Positions 1 through 10,419 of a stretch of DNA of 64,000 bases are shown here, one piece after another (positions within the stretch are counted from its first letter, which is position 1; each line of letters starts with the position of its first letter). This stretch comes from Corythucha ciliata. Taxonomy: Eukaryota; Arthropoda; Insecta; Hemiptera; Tingidae. The notes under the pieces are model-generated. The model saw only the letters and a program-made list of their open reading frames with translations, made no database searches and had not been told where the DNA came from. Both the position numbers and the translations under genes were made by a program. Where the stretch lies: assembly GCA_038030265.1 (NCBI GenBank), contig CM075939.1:34143253-34207252 (forward strand), read 5' to 3'.

Positions 1-2561
1 ATCTCCTTCGAGGCTGTATGAGTATGGAATTTATGACAAAGCCCATTCAAGTAAACTATTCTCTTATTCATGCTGGCGAGAAAATAGTATTAAATAAAAT
101 GACCTCACGGCGCGGGTCTTAACGGATAGTGAAGCCATCCTAGCCCAACTAAATAATCACATGAATTTTGCGTAAATTATGTGTTGGTAAACAGTCGTAA
201 CGTTCATGCTTCAGTCACAAAGTCCAAGGGAACTGTGAATTGCAGGCTAGTGCACAAAATGCCCATGCAAAATGCATTTTCATTATACATGATAAACAAT
301 TTTTAAATCAAAATTAGGGCGATTTTGGGTAAAAACTGTGATTTTTGGTTAAGTAATCCTTTTATTTTTAGTGTTATTTTACTTCTTTTTTTTCCTGTTC
401 AAAGTGAACTGCCCCAAGCAAAAACACATTCAGACCCGCATTCATTTTTATCGTTAAAAATTTTCAAGTTATGTTCAACAATTTTTAATGCGCATGTTTG
501 TTCAGTCCTAATTATTTTATACATTTATTAGGTAAGACATAAAGATGGGATGGGGTTGGAGGGCGAGGAGTAGAGGGTTCATCTAGTTGATTTTTTTCTT
601 CTTATTAAAAGTACGAAAATATCTCTTTTTTCAAAAAAGAGGTTGTGAATATGGAGCGGCTTTTTGAAGATCTGACAAGATTTCTTTCAACCAAAAAAGT
701 ACATAAACTAATTAAACAAATGAACATTCACAACATGAACGTTAATGACAATTCCAACCCTTTTCGTTATCCATTTAATGCCGCACATTTTAATATTATT
801 ATTATTAATATAATTTTTTAACAAAAACAAAATTACTTGAAAATTAAATAGATCATCATCACATACTATCACAGTTCATCTGTAACGATTCGTCACATCA
901 GTTCCAACGAGTCCTTTTTTGTAAAGAAAAAGAGAGAGAGAGTGAGAGAGATAGAGAAAGAGCGAGAAACAAATAATAAAAATCATTACAAAAATACAAA
1001 ACACGCTGTTACAATCTTTCATGATTTTGTTTTGTTTTTCAAAGCGATCCACAGCCCGTCTAATTTAGCCTTTCTTCAATGTTCACTTTTTTCTATTTAA
1101 TTATTGCTGTGCACATTATTCATCTATATAGTATATTTGTTTTATTTGTAACGGCATAGGATAGGTACTACAAACATGCAAATAATGTCTAAAGCTTTTC
1201 ACCTATTCAGCAGATCGGTAGAAAACATTTAATAAATATTAACAAAGTATACATTCGAATTAACTAATACAAAGAAGATAACAGTAAATACATTCTCTTC
1301 AGGTTAAGGAAAAAACAATAATTTGTGAATACTTTAATACTGTATGCGTAAACTTAAAAAATACAATCACAAAATACGGGGGAAATAATAACCAAGAAAT
1401 AATAATTTCCGATTATTTGTCTATTATATGATTTTTTCTCGAACCTAGTTCTTCCCCCTGTCTCAATAGATTTACATTTTCCACAAAGACGTTCAATCTA
1501 ATTTCGCGGCAGCTATTTACAATATTTTTAACAAAATTAAACATTGCTTATTTACATATTCTCATCACGAAGCACTCAAAGTAAAATAGGAAATTGCGGG
1601 GGGGGGGGAGCTTGCTCTACACACTGCCTGGGATGAGGGTCACTTTTGCCCCCCCTCAAATCTGTTCATTTGAAAAGGCCCTTAGTTGTTTTTTAATCAA
1701 TTCGTTTCAATTTGTTTTTACTTCTATCACAGCCTATTACTACACTAACTGAACGGGATGGGAGTAGGACAGCATTGCCAACGTCATACCTTCGTTGTTA
1801 CCTGCTACTATTAGTTTTATCTTCAGCAGGCGCACTTTAATTGAAAATACTATTCACCGTAGACACTTCCCTCGTTATCTTTTGTGGCATCGAAAAAAAA
1901 TGCATACAAAAAAAAAAAAAACTTCTTGAAAACGGGTGAAATGATAAAAAACAAGAAGTAAAAATAAATACTCTAGAAATAACAAAAAAAAAAAAAAAAA
2001 AAATCCTACATTCATGTAAGAATCTTAACAGTGAGATAACGATGCAATTTTTCAGCACACTCACGACTTGCACTTTTTAACTGCGACTTGTCGTTGTGGA
2101 GGGGAAGGGGAGGTCGAGTGATTCCTCATATTCTACCATCTTTTATTTTCTCCTTTAAAGCTTGTACTTTTTATTATTTCTTCAAACTATTCATCAGCTT
2201 ACGAGACTTCAGCATTTTTCATTTTTCGAACAAGAAAACTATGAAGGCTTCGGCAACGCTGCGACGTCTTAGTTGAAGAAAACCGACTAGACATTTTCTT
2301 GACATAACAGCCTCGAAAAAAAAAAATTAAAGAGAAAAATTTGCTTCAAAAGCAGTGGCCAACAGTTTAATTTTTTTGCCTAAACTCAGTCTACTTTAAA
2401 ACAAGTTACTAAGGATCTATTAAGTCGAAAATTAAATTTTATATTAATACCAAGGCCTCTAAATGGTTTGACGGTACTACTTATTCAAATAGTGAGCTAT
2501 CGCTCGACCACGTTTTTGTTCATAGTTTTGATTAGGGTAGAAAATAATTGGACCAGCTGAG
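1..2561. other. 3' flank and probable 3' UTR of the BTB-zinc finger gene
   Basis: No convincing coding exon is seen. The stretch is AT-rich and free of the 30-bp arrays that fill the rest of the window. It holds a (GA)n tract near 929-966, a G11 run at 1598-1608 and an A20 run at 1984-2003. Because the zinc finger gene reads leftward and stops at 2562, its 3' UTR must lie here. AATAAA hexamers on the minus strand at 2142-2147 and 2169-2174 are possible polyadenylation signals, but such hexamers are common in DNA this AT-rich. The small ORFs here lack any family resemblance. Confidence 0.5.
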
Positions 2562-3227
2562 TCAAGGGGATGGCGATGTCCTGGGGAGATAAAGTGGAGG
2601 CTCAGAGCTCATATCAAACGGCACTTGCCTAGGAAAGCAGACGGATTCGACGGAGAGATCGAAAGGAAGATGCGTGGGCAAGTCGCTCGGTGGTCGTCGT
2701 TCGTCTTCTGGACTGGGGGACGACAGGAACTTTCTCATGTATTTGGGGTAGTGGGTTTTCTCGTGAGCTTTGAGTATTGTCGACCGGGAAAAAGTTTTAC
2801 CACAAAGGGAGCACCTGAACGGGCGCTCACCGGTGTGAACGCGACAGTGGTCTTTCATATGGTGACGCAGTTTGAACGCCTTACCGCAAAACTCACACTT
2901 GAACGGTCGATCGCTCGCGTGTATCGACACGTGAGCTATCAAAGTTCCCATGTCGGGAAAAGTTTTACCGCAAAATTTACAATGGGCACTGGGCGAGGCT
3001 GGTTCAGTCTTGACTAGCTGATACGGCGGGTACTGTTGCAATTGCGACGGAGGTGCGGGTGGAGGCTGTTGCTGCTGCTGCGGCTGGTATGACGAAGGTT
3101 CCCTGTATTTTAGTGTTTCCAGGCTGTGTGACAGGATATGCCTCGTCAGTTTGCTCTGATGAGGGAACCCGGCTCCACAATAAATGCACGTATACAACGA
3201 CCGACCCTCACCCATGTCTGAATTCTC
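2562..3227 (-). CDS. mamo: Exon 4: four C2H2 zinc fingers and C-terminus
   Basis: The acceptor TTGCAG|GAGAAT (AG at 3229-3228) opens a frame of 221 codons to the stop at 2564-2562. Finger 1 (YTCIYCGAGFP) is followed by a Gln/Pro-rich spacer with a five-Gln run. Fingers 2-4 follow in close order, and then a Pro/Ser-rich tail. Just before finger 2 the protein reads VKTEPASP, which fits a SUMO consensus (psi-K-x-E) extended by xxSP. Fingers 3 and 4 have complete C2H2 residues and a standard linker and so should bind DNA. Confidence 0.88.
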   Translation of the reverse strand, partial: ENSDMGEGRSLYTCIYCGAGFPHQSKLTRHILSHSLETLKYREPSSYQPQQQQQPPPAPPSQLQQYPPYQLVKTEPASPSAHCKFCGKTFPDMGTLIAHVSIHASDRPFKCEFCGKAFKLRHHMKDHCRVHTGERPFRCSLCGKTFSRSTILKAHEKTHYPKYMRKFLSSPSPEDERRPPSDLPTHLPFDLSVESVCFPRQVPFDMSSEPPLYLPRTSPSP

Positions 3228-3280
3228 CTGCAACCAAACGAAATTTTTTGTCCATCAACTTCTCATGTTCCCAATCGGTT

Positions 3281-3316
<36 letters not shown>

Positions 3317-5506
3317 AAATGTGTGGAAACTATTTAAAAAACAAAATAAATGTAACTGTATTTCACTGATAAAAGGGGAAACTTAATAGAAGTTGACGCT
3401 CATTTTGTTTGGCTGCAGTGAAAACAAATTATTTTGTTTACCCTGATTAACAATAAAGAATAAATAACTAAAACATCCATCACATGAACGAAAATATAAT
3501 AATTGAAAAAGTAGAGGACAATTAAAAATGAGGATTATAAACATTAAAATGAAATAAATAAAGAATATCAAAGAATCGCACATAAAATTTGGCCAAAAAA
3601 TGTGGGTCAACTTCTTTTTTAGCATGTAAAATCTTAAGATTATTCAGATACATGCTTCAAAAAAACACCTGTAACCCCCATGTACAGCTACTTGTAATGT
3701 TGTGAGCCTTGCGGCGGGAGATTCAGGAGAATAAATACCCAAAATTTTAAAATGGAGTCAATGCTCCCATTTAAAGTATTTTAGTTTTTTTCTTATTGTC
3801 ATCAACCAAATGCCAGGAATTTCGGAGTGAAAAGGAGAGATGTACATATTTGAACGGGTAAACATAATAGATCATGCCATGAACGTGCTCGTGCTCAAAA
3901 TAATGTGAAATAAACATCACTAAATTCATGGGCGTTGTGTTTATGTTTATTTAAAAGGAAACGACATAATCGATAAGCGAAAATAATCAGAATAAAAGTG
4001 GACTTACTGGATCATGAGGATGCCTATAGTCCGATGGTCCTTCTCCGCTTGCGCTTCTGTCATCTCTGTCCCAATCTGGTACTTCTTTTTTCAGGCTCTG
4101 CGCACAAAAGAGAAATATCGATTGACTTCGCAGCTCATAACTGAATGGAAAATGAACCCTTTGGTACACGTTGTCGGGTTGAGGAGAGGGTGCAAGTGAA
4201 TCCGGTTTGCACTAACTGGTTTTACAGATCATATCGTATCAGAAGGCTTTACAGAAAACCACTGGAAAACAATTTTCGCGCCAAGAAAATTAACTTTTAG
4301 CCCCCATGATATTTTTGAATAATACGTCTGGATATCTGGAATGGATTATTCCACAGGATTGAATTTTTATTGCTAACATTTAAATTTGATTGCTCCAGTC
4401 AAAGATGTTGAATTTCGAAACGAACGGTTAAATTGAACGGAAAGAACAAGTCTTTCGATAAAAAAAAAACAAAAAAACTTTTGATTGAAAAATATGTCAG
4501 AACTACCACGAGAAATAGAAATTGGCATTAGTGAAATGAGTTGCGTATTGCTTCGACAAGTATCTGAACCGTGAACCAAGTTAAATATTCCAATCAATAA
4601 TTATTTCAAAACAGCATAAAATAAAAGTGGCGACAAAAGCAAGGAAAATTAATATTGTTTACTTACGAGTGGTGCGTCTTGGACTGGTGGAAGGCCCGAA
4701 GGCCCTGGGACGGGTTCAGAGGGTCGAGGCGACGACGACGCCGCCGGCGTAACGGTCATATCCGAAGGACCACTTTGGACGGAAGAGGAATCCTCGTCAA
4801 CTACTGTCGATGGACGCTGCTGCTGGTGATGAGAGTCGGTCACTGACGGCGGTGATAAGGACGGAGGTGGTGGGTCTTCGACCGAGTTGGTTCGCGAGGG
4901 CGGCCGACTGTTGTTATTATTATTATTACTAGTATTGTTGTCAAGACCCGACGGTTCGCTCGAATTATTGTTAACAGTCGTAGAGGACGTGAGTGACATG
5001 GGTTGTTGTGTAACGGGCGGGGGCGTTGAATTGGTGGGCTCCCCCGCTTCTCTTTTATTCCCATCCTCTTTCATCGCCGTCATCTCTGCGAGACCCTTCA
5101 CCTGTCAAACGACTAAATTTGACAACGTCGGATGTATTTAAACAACGCGTCTTTGCGCACAAAAGTTATGTACCTTAAGACTTTCAGCCGTTTTCAACAA
5201 CGCAGACAGCCGACAGGTTTCAACCGACACTTCACCCCTGTACATGAATTCGACCAGGGTCCTTAGATCGGCGAAGCAAACGTCCTTGAGAATGACAATC
5301 GGATGTCGGGCGGGATGATCCAAGAACAAAGCTCTGAAGTACGATGAGCAAGCGGATAAAACTACCTTGTGGGCTCTAAGCGAATGGCCTTCTGAAGAGG
5401 CCAACGTTACGTCAACTAGACTCTCCGCTTCGAGAAGCTGGCTAAATACACCTAGGAGATTACTCGGATGATTGTTCCACTTGAGGCAGTAATGCTCACT
5501 TCCCAT
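2562..5506 (-). CDS. mamo: BTB/POZ and C2H2 zinc finger transcription factor, four coding exons (5506-5174, 5101-4667, 4097-4008, 3227-2562)
   Basis: Joining four exons at GT-AG borders gives an uninterrupted protein of about 507 residues. Residues 5-115 form a BTB/POZ dimerisation domain of the arthropod ttk/bab type (EHYCLKWNNH, DVTLA, AHKVVLSACSSYF, HPIVILKDV, VEFMYRGEV). The splice restores the usual ESLKVKGLAEM end of the domain. Residues 116-296 are a low-complexity Ser/Thr/Pro/Asn/Gln linker. Four C2H2 fingers follow: finger 1 (C300, C303, H316, H320) stands apart, then fingers 2-4 (C369/C372/H385/H389, C397/C400/H413/H417, C425/C428/H441/H445), with TGERPF between fingers 3 and 4. Such proteins bind DNA in the nucleus and repress or activate transcription. 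The start at 5506 is the first ATG after the acceptor and matches the MGSEHYC start of the family. The name mamo rests on my memory of that N-terminus; another BTB-zinc finger paralogue is possible. The family assignment itself is firm. Confidence 0.85.
3228..4007 (-). other. Intron 3 of the zinc finger gene
   Basis: A 780-bp intron. A run of about 34 A on the plus strand (3282-3315) reads as a poly-T tract 50-90 nt before the acceptor on the sense strand. No further exon with good borders was seen, although an alternative exon cannot be excluded. Confidence 0.7.
4008..4097 (-). CDS. mamo: Exon 3: short acidic/basic linker exon
   Basis: A 90-bp exon between TTTGTGCGCAG (AG at 4099-4098) and CCA|GTAAGT (4008/4007). 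It codes for 30 charged residues (SLKKEVPDWDRDDRSASGEG, then PSDYRHPHDP) in the same frame and phase as its neighbours. Both splice sites fit the consensus well and the frame is open throughout, but the exon has no domain. It could be skipped without changing the frame, so alternative isoforms are possible. Confidence 0.75.
4098..4666 (-). other. Intron 2 of the zinc finger gene
   Basis: A 569-bp AT-rich intron with a GTAAGT donor at 4666 and a CAG acceptor at 4098. I see no repeat or reading frame of interest in it. Confidence 0.75.
4667..5101 (-). CDS. mamo: Exon 2: end of BTB domain and low-complexity linker
   Basis: The acceptor TTTGACAG|GTGAAG (AG at 5103-5102) continues the frame as VKGLAEM, the usual C-terminal helix of this BTB subfamily. 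The exon codes for 145 residues (112-256) and ends CTC|GTAAGT at 4667/4666, phase 0. After the BTB end it is low complexity: Pro/Thr, an Asn-rich run encoded by ATT/GTT repeats near 4915-4945 on the plus strand, Ser and Pro clusters, and PGPSGLPP near the end. Such linkers are usually disordered. The intron before it is only 72 bp. Confidence 0.85.
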
Positions 5507-5521
5507 CTCTGATGTGTCACC
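5174..5521 (-). CDS. mamo: Exon with start codon and BTB domain of the zinc finger gene
   Basis: The acceptor TTTTTTCAG lies just upstream (AG at 5523-5522) and is followed by 15 nt of 5' UTR, then ATG at 5506-5504 with G at -3 and G at +4. The exon codes for residues 1-111 and ends AAG|GTACAT at 5174/5173, phase 0. It holds almost the whole BTB fold. An acceptor before the ATG means at least one non-coding exon lies upstream. Two positions look unusual for the family: Cys in KDVCFADL, where Arg is common, and Thr-Cys-Arg in SVETCRLSALL, where Tyr-Cys-Gln is common. Confidence 0.88.
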
Positions 5522-5523
5522 CT

Positions 5524-6019
5524 GAAAAAATAAGAAGCAGGACATCAAAATAGAGTTTTGGTAGGTCCACCGAGAATGAATTTAGTAGACAAGGGCCAGC
5601 ATTCGCAAATAAAGACACTACGGCTACGAGTACATTCGATCTACACATTGTCTTCTCAGAACAGCCTCGAGAGTCAAATCCTACGTGATCCAATGTCACT
5701 TTCAAAAGAGAGAAATGGCTGGAGAATGTGTGGGTAATATACATCACATTCGAAAGAAAAAAGACAACAATTTTACGAGACGGATTATTCATTGTCGTCG
5801 TTGAGAGACCTGCTGTGGGCAGTTGCCCACTAACGACCTGGTCGGGTACTTACTGGCCAGGTGCAGGGTACTCGAAAGCGCAGCCGCTGCGGGAAAGCTG
5901 TCCACCCCAAGATACTATCAAAAAGTACAAATTCTACGAGATCGCCACATTTTGTTTCTTCAATGCTCACAAAAAAACAATCACATAGCTTCGGTATTCA
6001 AGGAAGCAATAATTTCTCA
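5524..6019. other. Upstream intron sequence with two transposon-derived fragments
   Basis: This is presumed intron upstream of the start-codon exon. About 5800-5915 (minus strand) matches the right end of the hAT-like element at 8788-8865: both share GGGGTGGACAGCT, CTTTCGAGT and GGGCAACTGCCCA, in opposite orientation. A second short motif (5975-6012, AACAATCACATA then CTTCGGTATTCAAGGAAGCA) recurs at 10846-10895. No gene is seen. Confidence 0.55.
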
Positions 6020-6303
6020 GAGTTAGCTCACTAAAAACCCGGTTTCACGAGTTTTTTTTGCCGAATTTCACGGGGTGATTAAATTAAAACCTAATTTCGA
6101 GAACTACTTTCGCGAATTTCGGATAAAAAAAAACCATACTCGCAGGCGAGACTCACTTTCGTAGAGTTGCCTCATTCATAAACCAATTTGGTGGATTTAT
6201 TACACTACAAAACCATTTAAGCAGTTCTGGCTCACTAAAATAATATTTTCGCGGGTAAACTAGCGGAAAAAACAAAAATATTTTCGCGGGCTTGGCTCGC
6301 TAA
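6020..6303 (+). repeat. Family A degenerate ~30-bp array, left part
   Basis: Successive units read like AATTTCACGGGG, AATTTCG, TATTTTCGCGGGCTTGGCTC, each followed by a CACTAAAA-like stretch, at about 30-bp steps. The array is split by the hAT-like element and continues at 8893. Confidence 0.7.
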
Positions 6304-6795
6304 CAGGGGCGTAGCCAGCCATTGATCTAGGGGGTGGGCAGCTTCACTGGTGAAAATGTCAAATGCACATAGTCTTTTTGCAGGCGTATTTTCGGGGATC
6401 AGGAACTGGAATTCGTAAATTTATAGCCATGAGATACTGAATGAGCACAGAAACGGTAACTATCCGTCGAAAACTAAATCTCGGCTGGAAAACTGTCATT
6501 GGAGCCTTCTATTCCGGAATTTCTGTTTAACAACTGATAACTGACCTATCCCCCCCCCCCACAAAGTGATACTTTTGAAGCTCAATTTTCGTCCCCTGAG
6601 ACGTCGTAAATTGCAGTAATTTAATCCCTCAAACTGGACTCTCTTCCAACGTCGAGACGATTAGTCAATCGTCAGGGACTCGCACACAGGCATGTAAACT
6701 GCCTAGTTGCAGTCTTCGCAACAAGCGCGTAGCCACCACCCACCGCCGTGTCTTACAATTAGAAATTAAAAAAAAAACAGGGACTGAAGAATCTG

Positions 6796-7180
6796 GCCAA
6801 ATCGGTCAAGGTGGAGGGAGGGAAAATGAGGATTGAAATGGTTAAAAAATCACTACAAATCACCAGTTGATTCTAGATGCATCATATTCGGTACGTATAC
6901 TCCATGTTTTTAATTTTTAGAAAAAGTCGAAGGGGAGGGGGTGTTGCCCTCGGGGTGGAAGTAAGTGTGTGGTCTTGTTAGCACGATAACTCTCGAAGAA
7001 ATCAATTTAGCGGGACGCGCTTTGGCACAAAAATCAGAAGTCATAAGACCCCGGTCGGTATTGCATTTGGGCCAAATCGGTCAAGGTGGAGGGGGGAATA
7101 GGGGTTGAAATGGTCAAAAAATCACTACAAATCATCAGTTGATTCTAGATGCATCATATTCAGTACGAATACTCCATGTT
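6796..7180 (+). repeat. Direct repeat of ~113 bp, two copies ~275 bp apart, inside the hAT-like element
   Basis: Copies at about 6796-6908 and 7070-7180 share CCAAATCGGTCAAGGTGGAG, AAAAATCACTACAAATCA and TTGATTCTAGATGCATCATA with few changes. The spacing suggests tandem duplication of a ~275-bp segment. Confidence 0.75.
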
Positions 7181-7329
7181 AGAGTAGCCTTTGATTCCCA
7201 TTAAGTTCAGCTTAAACAAACCCGGCAGCAAACAGTACGATGGAGGGTCAAACATTAACGAAACAAATCAATCAGCGTAATTGTTCTCTGAATTGGGCCA
7301 CCCAGCGAAATTGGTTTGCTGACAACAAA

Positions 7330-7710
7330 AGTCCACAATTTCCTCATAAAATTAACAATTTACTAATAAAATTGACAATTTCCGCTTGAAATTCATGTTT
7401 AGTTTAACGATAGCCACTTACTGTATTAACAATAATCACCGAACAGGCAATTGCCGTTCGAGTCATGGGGCGAAATTAATAGGTTGGGAGACCAAAAATA
7501 AAACTATTGGGTGTAAGTTGCAATTTCCTTATGAAGTTGATAATTTCTGCTTCAAACTGCCAATTCATACTTAATACTGACAATTATTTCATAAAATTGA
7601 AAGTTTCTGCTCCAAATTGGCAATTTCCGAATAACACTGATAATTCCCTAATAAAAATGACAATTTCCTCGCGAAGCAGGAAATTTCCTAATAAAAAATT
7701 AACAATAGGC
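7330..7710 (+). repeat. Family E degenerate ~21-bp array
   Basis: Units such as GACAATTTCCTAATAAAATT recur at about 20-22 bp with many substitutions, alternating AATTTCC and a TAAAATTGA-like half. It lies wholly inside the hAT-like element. Confidence 0.65.
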
Positions 7711-8139
7711 AACCTGCATGAATGCCCGATTTGGGAGAAAAGTATACAGGGGAATTGGCACATGGACAGAAGGATATCATCGGTAGGTGCAGCCCGATTG
7801 GTATGCTTCTGATGATTTTTAAATAAAGTTCTTCAGGAGGAGATGGTTGGTACGAGGGGGAGGGGAAATGACGTAAATGTAGAGTTGTGAAGCATGTGAG
7901 GGAACTCTGAAACGTTTTGTTAACAAATAACAAGAAAAATTGAACCCCAGAAAACACGTCTTCCTCTCCTCTTTGCAAAACCATCCATTTCATTAACTGC
8001 CCTTTGACGCAATCTAACCTCCACTCAAAATTGTTAAAAATTCGTTTTAAAAACCCCTTGATTGATTTCAATGTTTAATGTGAGCAATTGCCTTGTTGAA
8101 GAGCCCTCTTCAAGAAACACAAGTGCTTTAAAAATGTGC

Positions 8140-8520
8140 AAGTTCCCCATTCCTAGAAAAAGTTTCGATTTCCTCTCGAACTCACAATTTCCTAATCAAA
8201 TTTGCCATTCCCTTATGAAATTGATTTCCACAAAAATTGGTATGCTTCTGATGATTTTAAAATAAAGTTCTTCAGGAGGGGATGGATGGTACGAGGGGGA
8301 AGGGAAATTGACCATTTCCCTACAAAACTGACGATTTACTCATTAAACGACACATCTTAAACCGAAAATGTCCTTATTGAATCATCCCCCTCACCCCTTC
8401 TACCTTATGAATTGATGATTTTCCATAAAATAGACAATTTTTGAATGACATTCACAATTTCATCATGAAATTTACAAGTTTTTTCGTGAAATAGACAGTT
8501 TCACCATAAAATTTCCCTTG
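8140..8520 (+). repeat. Family E array, second block
   Basis: The same AATTTCC/AAATTGAC unit as at 7330-7710, interrupted by the second copy of the ~70-bp repeat with TTGGTATGCTTCTGATGATT (8238-8308). The first copy is at 7798-7872. Confidence 0.6.
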
Positions 8521-8755
8521 GTGAGGCGTTCCGCGTAAATTTTGCACGTGAATGTTTTCCCGAATGTTTTGCCTACAATGGGGCATTTCACGTGAATTTG
8601 TCCCTCGGTGTGCCACGGTCGTTTTGAAACAGTTTTCCTCTTACACATATGTCTTGACGTTTCCCGTAAATTTGGCCCTTGGCGTGGGCTTTCTGGTAAA
8701 TGTTGCCCAAGACGTGGCATTTTGCGCACACATTTCTTGGATTTTGCTGACTTGA
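8510..8755 (+). repeat. Family F degenerate array with GGCGTGGG-like units
   Basis: Imperfect units with CCCGTAAATTTGGCCCTTGG and variants (TTTGCACGTGAATG, CACGTGAATTTGTCCCTC, TGGTAAATGTTGCCCAAGAC) follow directly after family E. Period is irregular, about 30-45 bp. The block ends shortly before the hAT right end. Confidence 0.5.
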
Positions 8756-8892
8756 GTTGGGTGAGTCAATTCAAAAAACATTTCAATTGTATCAGGGGGT
8801 GGACAGCTGTCCCAAGTGATCCGTGCTTTCGAGTCTAGGGGAGGGCAACTGCCCATCCTTGCCCCCTCTGGCTACGCGCCTATGCTCGCTAA

Positions 8893-8965
8893 CAAATCAA
8901 TATTTTGCCTATAGATTAATGTTGCCGAAAACCAAATTTCGCAGATTTTGCACACTTCAGAGGCC
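8893..8965 (+). repeat. Family A array, right part after the hAT insertion
   Basis: AACCAAATTTCGCAGATTTTG continues the family A unit interrupted at 6303. The array then fades out. Confidence 0.6.
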
Positions 8966-9645
8966 CTATTCACAATCGTACAGAATTTAGCTCGGTGCAT
9001 GGGAACCTAATTTTTCTGTATGTTGTGGAGAGGGAAGGAGGAGTGAATTTGAAACGTGGCTGGGCCACTGTGTCCGTCACGAACACTTGAGTCGGCCCTT
9101 GAGCTTATTAAGGACAATTTAATTTGACAGTTTACAGGCTAGTGAGTACCAACCTGACGATGAACTATTCGTTCCTACAACCTACAATGGAAGAGTCCAG
9201 TTTGGTGGTCTAAATTACCGCGGTTACCGAGCCTAGGGGAATCCCAGCGGATCAAAATTTCAACTTCAGTTCTGAAAGTATCACTTTCTGGGAAATAAAT
9301 TGTCAGTTTTTAGACAGAATATAAGACTGCAACGACAGTTTCCCGATAGAGATGTTAATTTCTGATGGATAACGATCCTTTCTGTGCAAATTCTATGGTA
9401 TGAATTGACGATGCGCCACGTTTTAATTGTATGAAAACCAGTTCTCTTGCTGGGGATTCATCCTCGAACAAAAGCGGAGCAAAGGCAGAAAATTGGTTCT
9501 TTGTGAGGACCAAAAAACGACGGAATTTTAATGGAATCCACCTCCTTTTACCGGTTGTCCCTCTGTGAATGCTCCGCGCCAAACTTTCAGAACTAAGTAC
9601 AACCAAAATACTTTGCAGTCTCCTTTAATACGTCGAATGCATTTC
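8966..9645. other. Non-coding stretch without recognised features
   Basis: I see no array, inverted repeat or convincing reading frame. The largest minus-strand frame (9355-9606) has no recognisable domain. Confidence 0.5.
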
Positions 9646-9745
9646 GGGCACAACTGTGACCCCTCATCAGCAACTGACACCTTCTACTGCAAGTAACACA
9701 ACTTAGTTGTGTGTCAGTTGCTGATGAGGGGTCACAGTTGTGCCC
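9646..9745. repeat. Perfect 35-bp inverted repeat with a CTGATGA/GAAA motif
   Basis: Arms 9646-9680 and 9711-9745 are exact reverse complements around a 30-bp spacer that itself contains ACAACTTAGTTGT. On the minus strand the left arm reads CTGATGA (9670-9664), then an 18-nt stretch able to pair (GGG...CCC), then GAAA (9645-9642). This is the layout of a hammerhead ribozyme core. Only this arm has the GAAA. Confidence 0.8.
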
Positions 9746-10400
9746 CCTCAGAGAAGGCAAGAGAAGGCACAAGAGAAGGCAAGAGAATCATAAACCGCGT
9801 CTGGCTCAAATCGAAACATTTTCAAAAAGCTCAATGAGTGACTGGAAAAGAACACCATACTTCCTGTCCCTGACGGGAACGTGGAAGTGACAGTCAAAAC
9901 CGCCCAAAATGTGAAGAAAGCGAGAGTCTATCTGTTTCTCTATACAAGGAATCAGAAAATCAAGAGACGGATTTTCGATCAGGCGAGACGTTTCAGGGGC
10001 TGTCGCCATAATTCCGACGTTATTAGCCGATTTTTTTAAAACAATTCTTTATTTACATTGAAACTTTACAAGAAAGAAAAACAAAATAAAAAAACGTCTG
10101 GTAATGGCTGTAGCACATGTTCCTGCTTCTTCCTCGACATGTTTATCCGGTTATGTCCCCCCAACACACTACCTAGGTACGCTGGTGCGATAATTACCTA
10201 CTTATATGACGAATTTTTCAACGGGATGGAAGGCATTTTGATTGATTTCGAAGGAAAAGACAAGTGCTATTACTGTCACAACGGTACATGATCGAAACGT
10301 GTGTCTTTAGGGCACATTACCTGACCGACGTATGTCAAACCTGGATAACTGAAAGGTTTAGCGACCCTTTTGAATTACATACTTAATGATTCCCTTCCAC
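9746..10400. other. Non-coding stretch; short AGAGAAGGCA repeats at its left edge
   Basis: The motif AGAGAAGGCA repeats three to four times at about 9755-9785. The minus-strand frame at 9806-10009 (67 codons) could be an eroded transposon protein but has no motif I can name. Otherwise nothing. Confidence 0.4.
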
Positions 10401-10419
10401 CCACAAGATCGGTTGCCTT

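Larger units (their letters stand above)
6304..8884. mobile_element. Non-autonomous hAT-like DNA element, 2.58 kb, with internal E/F arrays
   Basis: The left end is CAGGGGCGTAGCCAG; the right end, read inward, is CATAGGCGCGTAGCCAG. An 8-bp direct repeat CTCGCTAA flanks it exactly (6296-6303 and 8885-8892). The 8-bp duplication and a CAGGG-type terminus are typical of hAT elements. No transposase frame is seen. Inside are two copies of a ~113-bp direct repeat (6796-6908, 7070-7180), two copies of a ~70-bp repeat (about 7798-7872, 8238-8308) and the E and F arrays. It sits inside a family A array, so it inserted after that array formed. Confidence 0.75.

Noticed and set aside
2625..3017. 130-codon plus-strand frame
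   Set aside because: It is the antisense shadow of the zinc finger exon.
4840..5141. Plus- and minus-strand frames overlapping the linker exon
   Set aside because: They are shadow frames caused by low-complexity codons of the real exon.
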